The notes under the pieces: generated by a model
The model's database searches: none
Seen by the model: the letters and a program-made list of their open reading frames with translations, nothing else
What the model was told of the DNA's origin: nothing
Shown: positions 5,748 to 7,249 of the stretch, piece after piece
Layout: each line of letters opens with the position of its first letter
Numbering within the stretch: position 1 is the first letter of the stretch
From: Muribaculaceae bacterium
Lineage (GTDB): Bacteria > Bacteroidota > Bacteroidia > Bacteroidales > Muribaculaceae
Length of the DNA stretch: 7,249 bases
NCBI GenBank assembly: GCA_009775125.1
Contig: VSPD01000082.1
Location: forward strand, 1 to 7,249
Reading direction: 5' to 3'
Position numbers and translations under genes: made by a program

Positions 5748-6944
5748 ATGCCCGAAATATCACAGCGCGGCCGGCAAATGCCGCAATCGCCAATTCGCAA
5801 ACTCGCACCCCTGGCCGAGGCCGCCGAAGCACGCGGCGTAAAAATCTACCGCCTCAACATCGGCCAGCCCGACCTCCCCTCGCCACGCGCAGCCCTCGAC
5901 GCAATCCGTTCCATCGACCGCACCGTGCTCGAATACAGCCCCTCGCAAGGATTCCTCTCGCTGCGACAAAAACTCACGGGCTACTACGCCAAATATAACA
6001 TCAACCTCACCGCCGACGACATAATCATCACCAACGGCGGCTCCGAGGCCGTGCTGTTCGCTTTCCTGAGCTGCCTCAACCCCGGCGACGAAATCATAGT
6101 GCCGGAGCCGGCCTACGCCAACTATATGGCCTTCGCCATATCGGCAGGAGCCGTGATACGCACCGTCACATCCACCATCGAAGACGGCTTCGCGTTGCCC
6201 CCCGTCGAAAAATTCGAGGAACTCATCAACCCGCGCACACGCGCAATACTTATCTGCAACCCCAACAACCCCACCGGCTACCTCTACTCCCGCCGCGAGA
6301 TGGAGCAGATACGCCGCATGGTCAAAGAGCACGACCTCTATCTCTTTTCCGACGAGGTCTACCGCGAGTTTATCTACACCGGCTCGCCCTACATCTCGGC
6401 ATGCCACCTCAAAGACATAGAGCAAAACGTGATACTCATCGACTCCGTGTCGAAACGTTACAGCGAATGTGGCATCCGCATCGGCGCGCTCATCACCAAG
6501 AACCGCCTGGTGCAGCAGACCGTGCTTAAATTCTGCCAGGCCCGCCTCTCGCCCCCCCTCATCGGCCAGATTGCCGCCGAAGCATCCATCGACGCCCCCG
6601 AGGAATACAGCCGCGACATCTACGACGAATATGTCGAACGCCGCAAATGCCTCGTCGACGGACTCAACCGCATACCCGGCGTCTACTCCCCCATCCCCAT
6701 GGGCGCCTTCTACACCGTGGCCCGCCTTCCCGTCGACGACGCCGAAGACTTCTGCGCCTGGTGCCTGCGCGAATTCCAATACGAAGGCTGCACCGTGATG
6801 ATGGCTCCCGCCTCCGGCTTCTACACCACCCCCGGCGCCGGCCGCAACGAAGTGCGCGTGGCCTACGTGCTCAACATCGACGACCTCCGCCACGCCCTCG
6901 AAGTGCTCGCCCACGCCCTCGAAGCCTACAACTCCCGCAAATAA
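5748..6944 (+). CDS. Class I/II PLP-dependent aminotransferase
   Basis: This 398-residue cytoplasmic enzyme transfers an amino group between an amino acid and a 2-oxo acid using pyridoxal phosphate. It is a fold-type I aminotransferase, probably of the aspartate aminotransferase-like group; the actual substrate cannot be told from the sequence. Visible motifs are LNIGQPDLPSP near the N-terminus (36-46), NGGSEA (96-101), NPNNPTG (171-177), SDEVYREF (201-208, with Asp202 for the pyridine nitrogen and Tyr205), DSVSKRYSECGIRIG (232-246, with Schiff-base Lys236), and Arg370 in NEVRVAYVL for the substrate carboxylate. All key residues are present and the length is usual. I chose ATG 5748 because relatives start at M-x-x-IS-x-RG. 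In-frame ATGs at 5616, 5700 and 5709 would add residues encoded by the preceding gene's end or by the 9-base repeat. It follows the B3/B4 gene by 55 bases and is probably co-transcribed with it. Confidence 0.95.
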   Translation: MPEISQRGRQMPQSPIRKLAPLAEAAEARGVKIYRLNIGQPDLPSPRAALDAIRSIDRTVLEYSPSQGFLSLRQKLTGYYAKYNINLTADDIIITNGGSEAVLFAFLSCLNPGDEIIVPEPAYANYMAFAISAGAVIRTVTSTIEDGFALPPVEKFEELINPRTRAILICNPNNPTGYLYSRREMEQIRRMVKEHDLYLFSDEVYREFIYTGSPYISACHLKDIEQNVILIDSVSKRYSECGIRIGALITKNRLVQQTVLKFCQARLSPPLIGQIAAEASIDAPEEYSRDIYDEYVERRKCLVDGLNRIPGVYSPIPMGAFYTVARLPVDDAEDFCAWCLREFQYEGCTVMMAPASGFYTTPGAGRNEVRVAYVLNIDDLRHALEVLAHALEAYNSRK

Positions 6945-6956
6945 CACACCCTTTTT

Positions 6957-6980
6957 CACGGCCAAGCCGTGGCTCTTTAT
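6957..6980 (+). terminator. Possible weak terminator after the aminotransferase gene
   Basis: CACGGC (6957-6962) and GCCGTG (6966-6971) form a perfect 6-base stem with a CAA loop, 12 bases after the stop codon. It is followed by GCTCTTTAT, which is only partly T-rich. Its place at the end of a rightward gene pair fits an intrinsic terminator, but the weak U-tract keeps confidence moderate. Confidence 0.45.
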
Positions 6981-7017
6981 ATCCGGCCCTGCACAGCATT
7001 TTCTATTTTGCATTTAA

Positions 7018-7095
7018 AGACAGAAGAACAGAAAAGACAAGAGATTTTTTTTAATCTTTATTTTAAAAACTCTTGTGCATCCTGTTCTCCTGTCT
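7018..7095. repeat. 26-bp imperfect inverted repeat with 8-bp periodicity
   Basis: The left arm (7018-7043) and right arm (7070-7095) are reverse complements at 21 of 26 positions, with AGACAG and ACAAGAG perfectly matched at the two ends. The 26-base loop (7044-7069) is almost all A and T. The left arm reads as imperfect 8-base units (AAAGACAG, AAGAACAG, AAAAGACA) and is purine-rich, while the right arm is pyrimidine-rich. No clean T-run follows either arm, so it does not look like a plain intrinsic terminator. A dispersed intergenic repeat is a good alternative. Confidence 0.7.
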
Positions 7096-7137
7096 AAATT
7101 TTATCCCATTTTGTATTTTAAATATTTTTAACTTATT

Positions 7138-7171
7138 TAACGTTGGAGTTTGTATTTTTTTATCAACGTTA
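7138..7171. repeat. 8-bp inverted repeat TAACGTTG/CAACGTTA
   Basis: TAACGTTG (7138-7145) and CAACGTTA (7164-7171) are perfect reverse complements, separated by 18 mostly T-rich bases. The spacing would suit a DNA-binding site or a small hairpin. No adjacent gene inside the window allows a choice, and chance cannot be excluded in AT-rich DNA. Confidence 0.4.
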
Positions 7172-7195
7172 TTACAATGATTCGGTAAAATTTGA

Positions 7196-7234
7196 GGTTG
7201 TTCAGCCTTGGCTAAGCCGCTAACTGAGCCAACC
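7196..7234. repeat. Small GC-richer inverted repeats near the window end
   Basis: GGTTG (7196-7200) pairs with CAACC (7230-7234). Alternatively, TTGGCT (7208-7213) pairs perfectly with AGCCAA (7227-7232). The two pairings exclude each other in part. This GC-richer island after AT-rich DNA could be a leader structure or the edge of an element outside the window. I recognise no RNA family here. Confidence 0.3.
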
Positions 7235-7249
7235 GATGATTTATTTTCT

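Larger units (their letters stand above)
6945..7249. other. Gene-free AT-rich region at the right edge
   Basis: I see no supported protein or RNA gene in these 305 bases. Going rightwards, the region holds a short GC hairpin after the aminotransferase stop, a 26-base imperfect inverted repeat with a T/A-rich loop, and a strongly AT-rich stretch (about 7096-7140). Two small inverted repeats follow, within 7138-7171 and 7196-7234. The sharp fall in GC relative to the coding sequence is normal for Bacteroidales intergenic DNA. The next gene, if one starts nearby, lies outside the window. Confidence 0.7.

Noticed and set aside
5760..7013. Long minus-strand open frame of 417 codons opposite the aminotransferase gene
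   Set aside because: The plus strand carries a complete aminotransferase with all catalytic residues. The antisense translation is Val/Gly/Ala-rich with no domain.

Overview
The window looks like ordinary chromosome from a fairly GC-rich member of the Bacteroidales, possibly close to Muribaculaceae. The family guess is inference. Evidence for the group is a DUF3822 gene (a family known mainly from Bacteroidetes) next to rsmD, a topoisomerase I whose C-terminus has GRFGP repeats and no zinc ribbons, -7 promoter boxes of the Bacteroidetes type (TAnnTTTG), and starts without clear Shine-Dalgarno sequences. I see no mobile element, phage gene, CRISPR array, tRNA or rRNA.

Left part (109-4928, minus strand): four genes read leftwards in the order topA, an RluA-family pseudouridine synthase, a DUF3822 protein and rsmD. 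The first three are joined by 4-base overlaps (ATGA, then GTGA), so they very probably form one operon with coupled translation. Between the DUF3822 gene and rsmD lies a 133-base gap almost filled by a long hairpin made of 7-base repeats. rsmD may still be co-transcribed. The theme is nucleic-acid housekeeping: DNA supercoiling, RNA pseudouridylation, 16S rRNA methylation, and one protein of unknown role.

Middle (4929-5032): a short AT-rich divergent promoter region. The two -7 boxes are carried by a perfect 10-base inverted repeat, one arm facing each way.

Right part (5033-6944, plus strand): a standalone B3/B4-domain protein (the editing-domain fold of the phenylalanyl-tRNA synthetase beta chain), then a class I/II PLP-dependent aminotransferase. 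A 9-base tandem/palindromic repeat sits on the stop codon of the first gene. The last 305 bases (6945-7249) hold no gene that I can support. They contain a probable weak terminator, another repeat-built palindrome and two small inverted repeats, and are otherwise AT-rich.

I found no undescribed multi-gene system. The most notable unexplained signal is the set of four palindromic elements at gene ends (76-96, 690-801, 5689-5718, 7018-7095). Three of them are built from short imperfect repeats with periods of 7, 9 and 8 bases. They look like dispersed intergenic repeats, but this needs a genome-wide check.
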